Shown here: positions 26,675-34,879 of the stretch, piece by piece
How positions within the stretch are numbered: position 1 is the stretch's first letter
How the letters are laid out: every line of letters begins with the position of its first letter
Assembly (NCBI GenBank): GCA_037481715.1
Contig: JBBFLD010000012.1
Coordinates: 1 to 64,000 of the forward strand
DNA length: 64,000 nucleotides
Reading direction: 5' to 3'
DNA from: Rosettibacter sp037481715
Lineage (GTDB): Bacteria > Bacteroidota > Ignavibacteria > Ignavibacteriales > Melioribacteraceae
The notes under the pieces: generated by a model
The model's database searches: none
The model's input: only the letters and a program-made list of their open reading frames with translations
Told to the model about the DNA's origin: nothing
Program-made: the position numbers and the translations under genes

Positions 26675-28165
26675 TCATACTGCTTGTTTAGAAATTTTTC
26701 TGTAATGCATTTCATGTTCATTAAAGTAGTTACTATCTTGAGGATAATATTTTTTTAATTCGAAAGAGTTGGCAATAATTTCGCGCCACTCAGAAATATT
26801 TTTAACTATCCCTTTAGAAATTGCCTGAACACCAATATTACCTAAAACAGCTGCTTCAACAGGACCAGCAATAACTTCGCATCCAGTCGAATCCGATGTT
26901 AGTTGATTTAGAAGCTCATTCTGAATGCCCCCGCCTACAATATGTAATCTTTTAATTTTTTTCCTTATAACTGTTTCCAATTTTCTAAGAGTATCTCTGT
27001 AACAAAAAGCAAGACTTTCAATTATAACTCTTGTAATAAAACCTACTTCAGAATTATACTCCTGTCCAGTTTCTTCCAAATAGTTAATTACTTTTTCAGG
27101 CATATCACCTGCTTTAAGAAAACGAGCATCATTTAAATCTACCCATGAATTTGCCGAACCATTTTGAATAGCCAATGATATTAATTCTGAATAACTAAAT
27201 TGATTATCAGTTTTTTCAGCCCAGTATCTTTTGCATTCCTGCAGGGGCCATAAACCAATTATATTTTTTAGAAAACGAATTGTATTTGCATATCCACCTT
27301 CATTTGTAAAATTATTTTCTAATGCTTCATCAGTTAATACAGGATGGTCTAATTCTATTCCCATTAAAGACCAAGTTCCTGAACTCAAAAATGCCCAGTC
27401 ATTTTCGAAAGCAGGAACAGCGGCAACTGCGGAAGCAGTATCATGACATGTTGTTGCAATTACTGGGATATTATTTTTTAATTCTGATGCTTGAGCAATT
27501 GATGGAAGCAAAGTTCCTAAAATAGTACCAGGTTCAACTATAGGAGGAAATATTTTTCGATTAAAACCAAAAGAATTGATTAAATCCCACGACCAATCTC
27601 TTCTAATTGGGTCAATTAAACTTGATGTTGATGCAATAGTGTATTCTGCAAATTTTTTACCTGAAAGCAAAAAGTTCAGAAAATCAGGAATAAATAAAAT
27701 CTTATCAGCAATATTCAATAGATTTAATTTCCTTTTTTTCTCGGATAGTAATTGGAATAAAGTATTAATCTGCATGAACTGAATGCCAGCTCGATTATAA
27801 ATTTCTTTCTTAGGCACAATTTTAAAAGCTTCTTCCATAATATTATCAGTGCGGTCATCACGGTAATGATATGGATAACATAAAATTCTATTATCAGCAT
27901 CTAAAAGGACATAATCTACTCCCCAAGTATCAATTCCAATACCTTCAAAGTTACTTCCAAAATTTTTACTTGCTTTTTTTAATCCTTCTACAATTTCTTC
28001 GTAAATAGCTAAGATATCCCAGTGAAATCCATAATCATATTTAATTGATGGAGTGCTGAAACGATGTACTTCATAAAGAATTACTTTTTGTTTATCAAGT
28101 AATCCAACAAAACATCGTCCACTTTCAGCTCCTAAATCAAAAGCGATAAATTTTTTTTCTTCCAT
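26675..28165 (-). CDS. rhaB: Rhamnulokinase
   Basis: Protein of 496 residues of the FGGY sugar kinase family. The N-terminus 'FIAFDLGAESGRCFVG' and 'GIGIDTWGVDYVLLD' are specific hallmarks of rhamnulokinases, and the ATPase C-terminal block 'LHIVGGGIQNELLNQLTSD' completes the fold. It phosphorylates L-rhamnulose to rhamnulose 1-phosphate in the cytoplasm. It stands between the LacI regulator (232 bp upstream) and the pectin locus, and links rhamnose released by GH106 to the aldolase of the BMC operon. No rhamnose isomerase is found in the window, so that step must be encoded elsewhere. An L-fuculokinase role is less likely given the specific motifs. Confidence 0.93.
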   Translation of the reverse strand: MEEKKFIAFDLGAESGRCFVGLLDKQKVILYEVHRFSTPSIKYDYGFHWDILAIYEEIVEGLKKASKNFGSNFEGIGIDTWGVDYVLLDADNRILCYPYHYRDDRTDNIMEEAFKIVPKKEIYNRAGIQFMQINTLFQLLSEKKRKLNLLNIADKILFIPDFLNFLLSGKKFAEYTIASTSSLIDPIRRDWSWDLINSFGFNRKIFPPIVEPGTILGTLLPSIAQASELKNNIPVIATTCHDTASAVAAVPAFENDWAFLSSGTWSLMGIELDHPVLTDEALENNFTNEGGYANTIRFLKNIIGLWPLQECKRYWAEKTDNQFSYSELISLAIQNGSANSWVDLNDARFLKAGDMPEKVINYLEETGQEYNSEVGFITRVIIESLAFCYRDTLRKLETVIRKKIKRLHIVGGGIQNELLNQLTSDSTGCEVIAGPVEAAVLGNIGVQAISKGIVKNISEWREIIANSFELKKYYPQDSNYFNEHEMHYRKISKQAV

Positions 28166-28397
28166 AATTAACCTGTAATTATTAGAGAAAATTATTTCGT
28201 GTAAAAAATTTTAAAGTGTGGAATATTAGTTTGGTTGAAGGTAAGGTTACTATTGAAATAATAATCTATAAATTATTAATGAACAAATATTGTATAACTA
28301 ATAGTGGAAGTTATTTATAAATTTATTTCAATGTATTTTTATTCTTTCAAAAGATTATTGTTGAAATAACTGGCGGGGAACTATTCAATGATTAATT
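28166..28397. other. rhaB upstream region with three TTGAAATAA words
   Basis: This 232 bp region lies between the regulator stop and the rhaB start. TTGAAATAA occurs at 28253 and 28361, and its complement TTATTTCAA at 28323, the last two forming an inverted repeat. In AT-rich DNA this could be chance. No good terminator or operator palindrome is visible. Confidence 0.3.
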
Positions 28398-29414
28398 TTA
28401 TCTTTCAACTATTTTGTATTGAATAGTAACATCGTCAAAATCTTTGTAATCTTTTTTATTATCAAGCATATCAATCAATATATCAGTAGCTGTTTTACCA
28501 ATTGTGTATGGATTCTGGTCAACAGTGTAATATGGAACTCCCAAACGAGCCACAATAGTATTATCACCAAATTCACCCAATAATATGTCATCTGGTATAG
28601 AAAGTTTTTTATCGAGGATTGCTTTGCCTGCTCCATAAGTAATCAAACCACCAATACTGATTACAGCATCAATTTTTATTTTAGAATCAAGCAAAGCCGA
28701 CATCTTATTATAGCTATCTTCAACGCTTCTAAAAGTTTCCAATACCAATTTAGGATTGAATTTAATTCCAAATTTTTTTAATGCTTTTTTATATCCCTGA
28801 AATCTATCTTTACAAACTGGAATTAATGTATTGGGTCCTAAGAATAAAATATTTCTTCTTCCTTCTTTAATCATTTTTGAGGTTAGTGCAAAAGAGGCAT
28901 CTACGTCATCAATTTTAACTGTTGTGAAAGGCAATTTATTAAGTTTTCTATCCCAGCAGACAATTTTTATTCCTTCGTCATCCAGACTTTTATACAAAGA
29001 TAAATTTTCATTTCCACCTGCAGCATTTAGTAAAATGCCATCTACGCCGATATCTGATAAGAATTCAATTTTCTTTCTCTCTTTATGAATATCTTCATCG
29101 TGAACCATTAAAATGCATTCATAGCCTTTATTACTTGCTTCTTCGTACATACCTCTTACAGCTTCAGAGAAAAAAGAAATACGCAAATCAGGAATTAATA
29201 CACCCAATATTTTGCTTCTGTTTGTAATTAGAGACCTAGCAAGAATATTGGGTCTATATTTCATTTCTTTACATTTTTCTTTTACAAGTTGTTTGGTTTT
29301 TTCTGAAATGTCTGTTGAATCACGAAGAGCTTTAGAAACTGTTGCAGGTGTAAGAGATAATTCACGTGCAATATCTTTTAATGTAACTTTATTTCTTTTA
29401 TGTTTTCTATCCAC
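28398..29414 (-). CDS. LacI-family transcriptional regulator
   Basis: Protein of 338 residues starting at GTG (29414). The helix-turn-helix 'VTLKDIARELSLTPATVSKA' spans about 10-29, and the hinge helix 'YRPNILARSL' follows near 53-62. The rest is a periplasmic-binding-like effector domain ('LGVLIPDL', 'GVDGILLNAAGG', 'ISIGGLITYGAGKAIL'). It lies between the BMC operon and rhaB. Its upstream region carries a near-perfect palindrome with a central CG, the usual form of LacI-family operators, and the same 18-base word occurs at the BMC promoter. It therefore probably represses itself and the BMC operon and responds to rhamnose, rhamnulose or a downstream intermediate. The effector is inferred. 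Confidence 0.9.
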   Translation of the reverse strand: MDRKHKRNKVTLKDIARELSLTPATVSKALRDSTDISEKTKQLVKEKCKEMKYRPNILARSLITNRSKILGVLIPDLRISFFSEAVRGMYEEASNKGYECILMVHDEDIHKERKKIEFLSDIGVDGILLNAAGGNENLSLYKSLDDEGIKIVCWDRKLNKLPFTTVKIDDVDASFALTSKMIKEGRRNILFLGPNTLIPVCKDRFQGYKKALKKFGIKFNPKLVLETFRSVEDSYNKMSALLDSKIKIDAVISIGGLITYGAGKAILDKKLSIPDDILLGEFGDNTIVARLGVPYYTVDQNPYTIGKTATDILIDMLDNKKDYKDFDDVTIQYKIVER

Positions 29415-29564
29415 AATATTCTTAGCGAATTTAGTTTATGATTAAAGTTAATTATAACTTTTAATACAAAAATAAAAATTATTAAGTTTAGATACAGCTC
29501 CGCCACGTCAGTCACATTTTTAAGTTTTTCAACAGCAGCAAAACCATAAATCACCCGAATCAGA

Positions 29565-29584
29565 AAAGGTTATCGAAAACCTTT
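29565..29584. promoter_or_regulatory. Near-perfect 20 bp palindrome, probable LacI-type operator
   Basis: AAAGGTTATCGAAAACCTTT pairs at nine of its ten symmetric positions around a central CG. It directly abuts the candidate -10 element at 29585-29590 on the downstream side. TTATCGAAAACCTTTAAG (from 29570) is repeated exactly at the BMC promoter. Position, symmetry and the adjacent LacI gene support an autoregulatory operator. Confidence 0.7.
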
Positions 29585-29614
29585 AAGTTAAGTTGCATTA
29601 AAAATAGAGCTCAA
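29585..29614 (-). promoter_or_regulatory. Candidate promoter P2 of the LacI gene
   Basis: On the minus strand TTGAGC (29609-29614) is followed after 18 bp by TAACTT (29585-29590), with the palindrome directly downstream. The -35 element overlaps the terminator hairpin of the preceding operon. The same TAACTT-then-palindrome layout occurs at the BMC promoter. Confidence 0.45.
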
Positions 29615-29627
29615 ATAATTGCTCTAT
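29604..29627 (-). terminator. Rho-independent terminator of the BMC-Lut operon
   Basis: A 7 bp stem (ATAGAGC / GCTCTAT) with a 10-base loop is followed on the minus strand by TTTTTAA. It lies about 120 bp past the stop codon of the LutB-LutA fusion, the last gene of the operon. A transcript from P1 would also pass through it. Confidence 0.65.
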
Positions 29628-29640
29628 CATTCATTCTTAA

Positions 29641-29660
29641 TGCTTTTCGAAATCGTTTTC
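29641..29660. promoter_or_regulatory. Second, weaker operator-like site
   Basis: The core TTTCGAAA (29645-29652) is a perfect 8 bp palindrome with central CG, and it directly follows the -10 of candidate promoter P1. It resembles the strong site in layout but matches it only partly outside the core. Confidence 0.35.
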
Positions 29661-29689
29661 AACATAAAAATAAAAATAATTTTAGTCAA
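29661..29689 (-). promoter_or_regulatory. Candidate promoter P1 upstream of the LacI gene
   Basis: On the minus strand TTGACT (29684-29689) and TATGTT (29661-29666) are separated by exactly 17 bp. It lies within the gap after the Lut gene and would read toward the regulator through the hairpin at 29604-29627. Confidence 0.4.
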
Positions 29690-29749
29690 GTTAATTTTTT
29701 AACCAGAATAATTTTTTTATATAAAGTAATTATAAATATCTCGTTGCTG

Positions 29750-31954
29750 CTATTTTATTATTCGATTCAAATACTCAACTGGATGACAGGCAGTCACGGG
29801 TATTTTTATAAATCCATTTATCTGCTCTCGACATGATGTTCCACTTGCTAATATTACTAATTTATCTTCCCCTTTTAAATTAATTTCTTCTATTAACTGT
29901 TCTCCTATGCTCTTGCTGATTTCATAAAAATGTTTTTTATAACCAAAACTTCCCGCCATACCACAACATTCTTGCGATGAGGTAACTACCTGCAAACCCA
30001 AACGACTTAAAAATTCAGGGACAATATCACCTAATCCAATTGATTTTAGTTGACAGTGTGCATGATAAAATATTCTTGAATTTTCTAAAGTAATTCTCTT
30101 TTTAATTTCTTCTAATTCTATTTTCCCATTGTCTATCATCAGCAGCAAATATTCAAATATGTCATAACATTTTGCTTTTATATAATTAAACAATTCATCA
30201 TCGATTAATTTATGATAATCATAGCGTATCATTGCCAAAACACTTGGTTCTAAAAATATAATATCATATCCTTCGTCTACTAACTGTTTTAGATAATGTG
30301 AAGTTAATTTTGCTTTTTTTGTAGAACTTTTAATTATACCCTGAGAAAGCGAAGCTCTGCCATCATCTAAAACTTTACTTATTTTTATTTTGAAACCTAA
30401 TTTTTCCAGCAATTCAACTGCATTGATTCCAATATGAGAATTATTATAGTTCGTATAAATATCAGAAAAGATTATAAGTTTTATTGAATTTAATTTTGGT
30501 TTATCAATAAAAGAAGTTGATACTTTTCTTTGTTTATATAATTGTGTAAATGTTTCTTTGGTAAACTCTGGTATCTTTCTTTCTTTCTCGATGCTAAATA
30601 ATTTTTCCATTAATATTTTTGAAGGATAAAATTTCATGAACGAATTAACAACAGAAGGAATAAATGAAGCAATTCTTGCAAATAAATCAAAATAAGCAAA
30701 GAAATATTTTTGAAGTGAAGGGAAATTTTTTTTATTAAGTCTGTCCTTTATTATAGTATTTAATTTGGGTATGTCAATTTTAACAGGACAATTTGGAACA
30801 CATCGAGAACAACCTGTACAAAGTTCAGCAAACTTTCCATTTTCGAGTTTGCCTGTAGTACCAACAGTCCAGCTTGCACCAATACCTCCAGTATAACATT
30901 CACCACCAAAAGCATGTCCACCTACAGTTTGAAAATTAGCACAAACATTCATACATGCACTGCAACGAATACAATAGAGAGCTTCTTTTAATTCAGAATC
31001 ATCTCTCATTCTCATTCTACCATTATCTAATAAAACTAGATAGAATTTCCTTTCTTTATTTGTTCTGTTATTAAAATTTAATACTGGTAAATCTAATGGG
31101 GGTTCTAAAATATTTGTGTATGATGTAAGTTGTTGACCAGTAGCACTTGCTGCAAGGAGTTCAATAAAAATTCCAAAATCTTTTTTTGATGGAATAATTT
31201 TTTCTATTCCAACAACTGCAATATGAATTGCAGGAAGATGAGTTGTTAGTCTAATATTACCTTCGCTTTCAACTAATAAAATTGTCCCTTCTTCTGCTGA
31301 TATAAGATTTGCGCCTGTGATTCCAATATCTGCATCAAGAAATTTTTGTCTTAGTGTAGCACTTGCAAATTCAGTAAGCTGTTCCCCGGTTTCCAGTGGA
31401 TTAGCAGTTATAAAATTTTCTTTGAACAATTTTGATATGCTTTCTCTGCTTCTATGAATTGCAGGTGCAACTATATGAGATGGCTGTTCCTTTGATAATT
31501 GAAGAATAAATTCTGCTAAATCAGTTTCAACAACTTCAATATTATCCTTTTCAAGTGCATGATTTAAATTAATTTCTTCTGATGTAATTGATTTTGATTT
31601 TACAATTAATTTAGCCTGATTCTCTTTACAAATCTCTCTAATAAAATTTACAGCATCATTTTTGTCCTTAGCATAAAATACATGACCTCCTCTTGATTCG
31701 ATAGTATGTGTTAATTTTTTTATTAACTCAGGCAAATCTTTTATGGAATTTTCTTTTATTTCTCTTGCTTTAGTTTTTAGTGTTTCATAATCTTCAATTT
31801 GTTTGATCGCCTTGTAACGACCTTCATTAAATGTTCTTGTATTTAATCTTATTGATTTGCTTTCATACTTTAATGCATAATCAATTGCTATGAACAAATT
31901 TTTCTTTGATGATTTATTAGCAAAATCTTTTGGATGTATTATATCTTTGCTCAT
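29750..31954 (-). CDS. LutB-LutA fusion, iron-sulfur lactate oxidation protein
   Basis: Protein of 734 residues from ATG 31954. That start has GGAG seven bases upstream, inside the end of lutC; an in-frame start at 32035 would overlap lutC by about 80 bp. An LUD domain (about 60-310, 'GITGANLISAEEGTILLV') is followed by a two-cluster ferredoxin region ('CIRCSACMNVCANF', 'CTGCSRCVPNCPV'). The C-terminal 230 residues carry a cysteine-rich CCG-type domain ('YHAHCQLKS', 'ECCGMAGSFGYKKHFYE') that in other bacteria is the separate protein LutA. With LutC it should form a cytoplasmic lactate-to-pyruvate oxidoreductase. It is the last gene of the BMC operon, which suggests that lactate from lactaldehyde is oxidised further. 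Confidence 0.88.
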   Translation of the reverse strand: MSKDIIHPKDFANKSSKKNLFIAIDYALKYESKSIRLNTRTFNEGRYKAIKQIEDYETLKTKAREIKENSIKDLPELIKKLTHTIESRGGHVFYAKDKNDAVNFIREICKENQAKLIVKSKSITSEEINLNHALEKDNIEVVETDLAEFILQLSKEQPSHIVAPAIHRSRESISKLFKENFITANPLETGEQLTEFASATLRQKFLDADIGITGANLISAEEGTILLVESEGNIRLTTHLPAIHIAVVGIEKIIPSKKDFGIFIELLAASATGQQLTSYTNILEPPLDLPVLNFNNRTNKERKFYLVLLDNGRMRMRDDSELKEALYCIRCSACMNVCANFQTVGGHAFGGECYTGGIGASWTVGTTGKLENGKFAELCTGCSRCVPNCPVKIDIPKLNTIIKDRLNKKNFPSLQKYFFAYFDLFARIASFIPSVVNSFMKFYPSKILMEKLFSIEKERKIPEFTKETFTQLYKQRKVSTSFIDKPKLNSIKLIIFSDIYTNYNNSHIGINAVELLEKLGFKIKISKVLDDGRASLSQGIIKSSTKKAKLTSHYLKQLVDEGYDIIFLEPSVLAMIRYDYHKLIDDELFNYIKAKCYDIFEYLLLMIDNGKIELEEIKKRITLENSRIFYHAHCQLKSIGLGDIVPEFLSRLGLQVVTSSQECCGMAGSFGYKKHFYEISKSIGEQLIEEINLKGEDKLVILASGTSCREQINGFIKIPVTACHPVEYLNRIIK

Positions 31955-31955
31955 T

Positions 31956-32489
31956 TTAATCTCCAAGAACAATAGTAAACAATTCACCAGGCCCATGAAC
32001 TCCCCTAACCAATGGTCCCATATCTGCAGTTGCACTTGGTCCTGTTATAATTGTGAAACTTCTACTAAGATTCAAATTTTTGTTAAATAAATCGCGTGGT
32101 TTAGATAAAATGTTTTTGCTATCGAGTATAACAATATGTTTTTTCACAAGCATGCTTAAATAAACTGTCAAATCATTTGTAATTGAAATTACTACCGAAC
32201 CAGTTGATGCAATTCCATATGATGCAGCAGTAATGCCAGTTCTAATATTTTTCAATTGTTCTTTATTTGGATTAACAATTACTTTTTCATTGGATAAAAA
32301 TTTTTCGAATAGATTAGATTCAAAATTTGGAGGGGGAATAAAAAGAATTTGATTTTCATCAGCGGTAAGATTTTCTAATAATAAATTTAGTGAATCTGAA
32401 TCTTTATGCACTACCTGAATTTTTGCCCAGACATTTTGTGCTTTTGTTATAAACTTTTCCAGTAATGCCTGCTTTGATATTTCATTCAT
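31956..32489 (-). CDS. lutC: LutC-like LUD domain protein
   Basis: Protein of 177 residues, a single LUD domain. Motifs are 'GITAASYGIASTGSVVI' and the C-terminal 'GPSATADMGPLVRGVHGPGE', which is typical of LutC/YkgG. It is one subunit of the LutABC L-lactate oxidation complex. The stop codon is one base from the start of the fused LutB-LutA gene, and the last codons supply that gene's ribosome site, so the two are translationally coupled. The gap to acetate kinase upstream is 54 bp. A short LutC of this size is normal. The substrate in this context is probably the lactate produced by the BMC pathway. Confidence 0.88.
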   Translation of the reverse strand: MNEISKQALLEKFITKAQNVWAKIQVVHKDSDSLNLLLENLTADENQILFIPPPNFESNLFEKFLSNEKVIVNPNKEQLKNIRTGITAASYGIASTGSVVISITNDLTVYLSMLVKKHIVILDSKNILSKPRDLFNKNLNLSRSFTIITGPSATADMGPLVRGVHGPGELFTIVLGD

Positions 32490-32543
32490 TTTATTCTAAT
32501 GAGTCATTTATTATATGCGCTTCGATAGATTTACTGCTTTCTA

Positions 32544-33722
32544 TTAACTTGATTTTTTTAAGAGATAATTTTTTACTTCGGCAGCAACAATAAATTCTTC
32601 ATTTGTTGGAATAACAGCAACTTTTATTTTAGAATCATCACTTGAAATCAATCCCTCTTTTGGATTAGAACGATTTTTTTCTTCATCAACTATAATTCCG
32701 AGGTTTTCCATATTTTCTGTTATTTTTTTTCTCAGTGATATACTATTTTGTCCCGCACCTCCTGTAAATACAATGCAGTCTGCTCCATTTAAAATTGCAA
32801 GATATTCTCCGATATATCTTTTAACACCATAGACAAAAGAATCGAAAGCAAGTTTAGCGCGATAATTTCCTTTTCCCATTTCAGCTTCAATATCTCTTAA
32901 GTCGCCGGTCTTAATACCAGAAATTCCATAAAGTCCTCCTTTCGACATCAAAATTTCAATTGCATCATTTATTGAAAGATTTTCTTTATGCATAAGATAT
33001 AAAAGTGCATAAGCGTCAAGGTCACCCACGCGTTTTGCATTTAATAAACCACTTTGTGGACTCATACCCATTGAAGTATCAACAGAAATTCCATCTTTAA
33101 TTGCACAAACAGAAGAACTTCCTCCAAGATGACATGAAATAATTTTATTTGCATCGAATAATTCTTTTGCACGAATTGAAATATATCGATGAGATGCACC
33201 ATGAAATCCATATTTTCTTATGCCATGTTTTTCATAATATTCATAAGGGATTCCATAAATGTAAGCTTCTGGAGGAATATTAATATGAAAATGTGTTTCG
33301 AATAATCCTACTAAAGGAATGGAACTAAGTAATTCTTTAAAAATAGAAATTGCAGTTAAATAAACGTCTGTATGAACAGGAGCCAGCAGACGATACTCTT
33401 TCATTGATTCAATCACTGAGTCGTTTAATTCAACACAGCCTGTTACTCCTTTTGCATGAACAGTTTTGAAACCCACAGCAGAAATATCTTTCAAAAGATT
33501 TTTTTCTTTTAATATTTCTAATGTAAGATTAACAGCAGAATGATAATCTTTTATTGGAAGTTTTTTAATTTTTTCTTCTTCATCTTTAAAAAAATATTTA
33601 ACAGTTCCATCATCGTGACCTATTTTTTCGACAGCAGCTTGAAATAAAATATCCATGTTATCAGCATCATAAAGTTTGCACTTATATGAAGTGCTGCCAG
33701 GATTAGCTATTAATATTTTCAT
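32544..33722 (-). CDS. ackA: Acetate kinase family protein (probable acyl kinase of the BMC pathway)
   Basis: Protein of 392 residues of the acetokinase family. The N-terminal 'LIANPGSTSYKCKLY' corresponds to the phosphate-binding 'NAGSSS' motif with Pro-Gly and Thr replacements. 'GFHGASHRYIS', 'CHLGGSSSVCAI' and 'VFTGGAGQNS' are the other nucleotide and substrate motifs. It would turn the acyl phosphate made by PduL into the acid plus ATP; in a rhamnose pathway the acid would be lactate. No amphipathic tail resembling an encapsulation peptide is seen, so it probably works outside the shell. It follows the aldolase gene by two bases. Confidence 0.88.
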   Translation of the reverse strand: MKILIANPGSTSYKCKLYDADNMDILFQAAVEKIGHDDGTVKYFFKDEEEKIKKLPIKDYHSAVNLTLEILKEKNLLKDISAVGFKTVHAKGVTGCVELNDSVIESMKEYRLLAPVHTDVYLTAISIFKELLSSIPLVGLFETHFHINIPPEAYIYGIPYEYYEKHGIRKYGFHGASHRYISIRAKELFDANKIISCHLGGSSSVCAIKDGISVDTSMGMSPQSGLLNAKRVGDLDAYALLYLMHKENLSINDAIEILMSKGGLYGISGIKTGDLRDIEAEMGKGNYRAKLAFDSFVYGVKRYIGEYLAILNGADCIVFTGGAGQNSISLRKKITENMENLGIIVDEEKNRSNPKEGLISSDDSKIKVAVIPTNEEFIVAAEVKNYLLKKSS

Positions 33723-33724
33723 TT

Positions 33725-34507
33725 TTATTTTAATTTGTTTTTTAGATTATTCAAAACTTGTTCGGCAATTTTTTGAACTAATTCTTCATTGATTTCACTT
33801 GATTTAATATTTCTTTCTGAAATATTATAATTCTCAGTACTGCATGCAGTAACGCGCCCTGGCAAATTAAATTTCTCTCTTAATTGTAAAAGACGGTCCC
33901 TTTCTGCAGGAGGAAGAACATTAATATTTCCCAATTGAATTGCTTTCCAAACAATACTTGCAGTATGTTCAAGTGTTTCCATTTTATAATAAGCATTAAA
34001 GAGATCGCTGCCCAGTGTCAATGCTCCATGATTTTCAAGTAAAATTGCATCAGAATTTTTTATATATGGTCGAATTCTATCCGGAATTTCTGAAGTTGAT
34101 GGCAAACCATAAGGTGCAATAGGGACTGCACCAATTACAATTACAGCTTCCGGAAGAACACATTTATCAAGGGGAATTCCTGCTACTGCAAAACTTGTTG
34201 CATAAGTTGGGTGAGCATGAACAACTGATTTAACATCTGGTCTTTCTTTGTAAACTTCGAGATGCATCTTCAATTCGCTTGATGGTCGATATTTTGAATT
34301 CTTTGTAATAACGTTGCCTTGCCTATCGCATTTTATAATCATGTCTGTTGTCATAAAACCTTTACTAACACCTGTAGGAGTTGTCAATACTTCATCATCA
34401 TTTAATAGAACTGTAATATTACCATCATTAGCGGCAACATAGCCTCTCAACCAAATTCTTTTGCCAACTTCTACAATTTGTTTTCTAAGTTCCCATTCAC
34501 TAACCAT
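33725..34507 (-). CDS. Class II aldolase (rhamnulose/fuculose 1-phosphate aldolase) with C-terminal encapsulation-like helix
   Basis: Protein of 260 residues. By the FucA/RhaD family pattern, His97 and His99 ('VVHAHPTY') and His160 ('LLENHGALTLG') would bind the metal, and Glu78 ('SSELKMHLEVY') would be catalytic. The reaction would be cleavage of rhamnulose 1-phosphate or fuculose 1-phosphate to DHAP and L-lactaldehyde. After the fold ends near 220 there is a polar linker, then an amphipathic helix at 241-260 ('EELVQKIAEQVLNNLKNKLK'). This resembles the helices that direct enzymes into microcompartments and has counterparts in PduL, the aldehyde dehydrogenase and the 111-residue protein. AAGGG precedes the ATG. 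Rhamnulokinase nearby favours the rhamnose route. Confidence 0.88.
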   Translation of the reverse strand: MVSEWELRKQIVEVGKRIWLRGYVAANDGNITVLLNDDEVLTTPTGVSKGFMTTDMIIKCDRQGNVITKNSKYRPSSELKMHLEVYKERPDVKSVVHAHPTYATSFAVAGIPLDKCVLPEAVIVIGAVPIAPYGLPSTSEIPDRIRPYIKNSDAILLENHGALTLGSDLFNAYYKMETLEHTASIVWKAIQLGNINVLPPAERDRLLQLREKFNLPGRVTACSTENYNISERNIKSSEINEELVQKIAEQVLNNLKNKLK

Positions 34508-34603
34508 TCTTATTCCCTTTGTTATTTTTTCATTAATTGTAAATCAATAATAGAAAAAAATTTATGAAATTTATTTACTCAGTATGCTTGGTTATTCAAA
34601 TGA

Positions 34604-34879
34604 TTACATTTCTATATAATTAATTTTATCAACTATTGCAATTATCAGAGTTCTAATGGGTGCTCGTTCTAAACCAAACACAGTTTGTGCAACACCTGGA
34701 GCTCCTCCACAAACAACAATATCTCCAATGCCTGCACCAACATAATCTACAGCAACATGCTCTGTGTTTATTTCTTCTCCATTTGGTAAAATAGGTTTAA
34801 TAACATAAACTTTTTTGCCGTAATATGCATCGTGCTTTACAACCGAGACTACTCTTTTAATAACTCTTGCAAGATACAT
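34604..34879 (-). CDS. BMC-P shell vertex protein (EutN/CcmL family), copy 4
   Basis: Protein of 91 residues of the pentameric vertex family. It begins 'MYLARVIKRVVSVVKH', contains 'HVAVDYVGAGIGDIVVCGG' and ends 'IRTLIIAIVDKINYIEM', matching the beta-barrel fold of EutN and CcmL. The residues after the GD turn ('GGAPGVAQ') differ from the 'GSSAR' seen in copies 1 and 2. The start codon overlaps the preceding stop by one base (TAATG), so it is translationally coupled to copy 3. It caps vertices of the polyhedral shell. It is the last shell gene, followed by a 96 bp gap and then the aldolase. Confidence 0.9.
   Translation of the reverse strand: MYLARVIKRVVSVVKHDAYYGKKVYVIKPILPNGEEINTEHVAVDYVGAGIGDIVVCGGAPGVAQTVFGLERAPIRTLIIAIVDKINYIEM

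Larger units (their letters stand above)
29415..29749. other. Regulatory intergenic region upstream of the LacI gene
   Basis: This 335 bp stretch holds the terminator of the BMC operon, two candidate promoters and one strong plus one weak operator for the LacI-type regulator, listed separately. The part nearest the regulator (29415-29560) contains nothing I can identify. Confidence 0.6.

Noticed and set aside
26401..26721. 106-residue open frame between rhaB and the TonB receptor
   Set aside because: It starts inside the rhaB end, has no ribosome site, shows no recognisable fold, and its composition is that of AT-rich spacer.
31954..32035. Upstream start extending the LutB-LutA protein by 27 residues
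   Set aside because: It would overlap lutC by about 80 bp, and the extra residues are a shadow of the lutC end; the ATG at 31954 has a good ribosome site.
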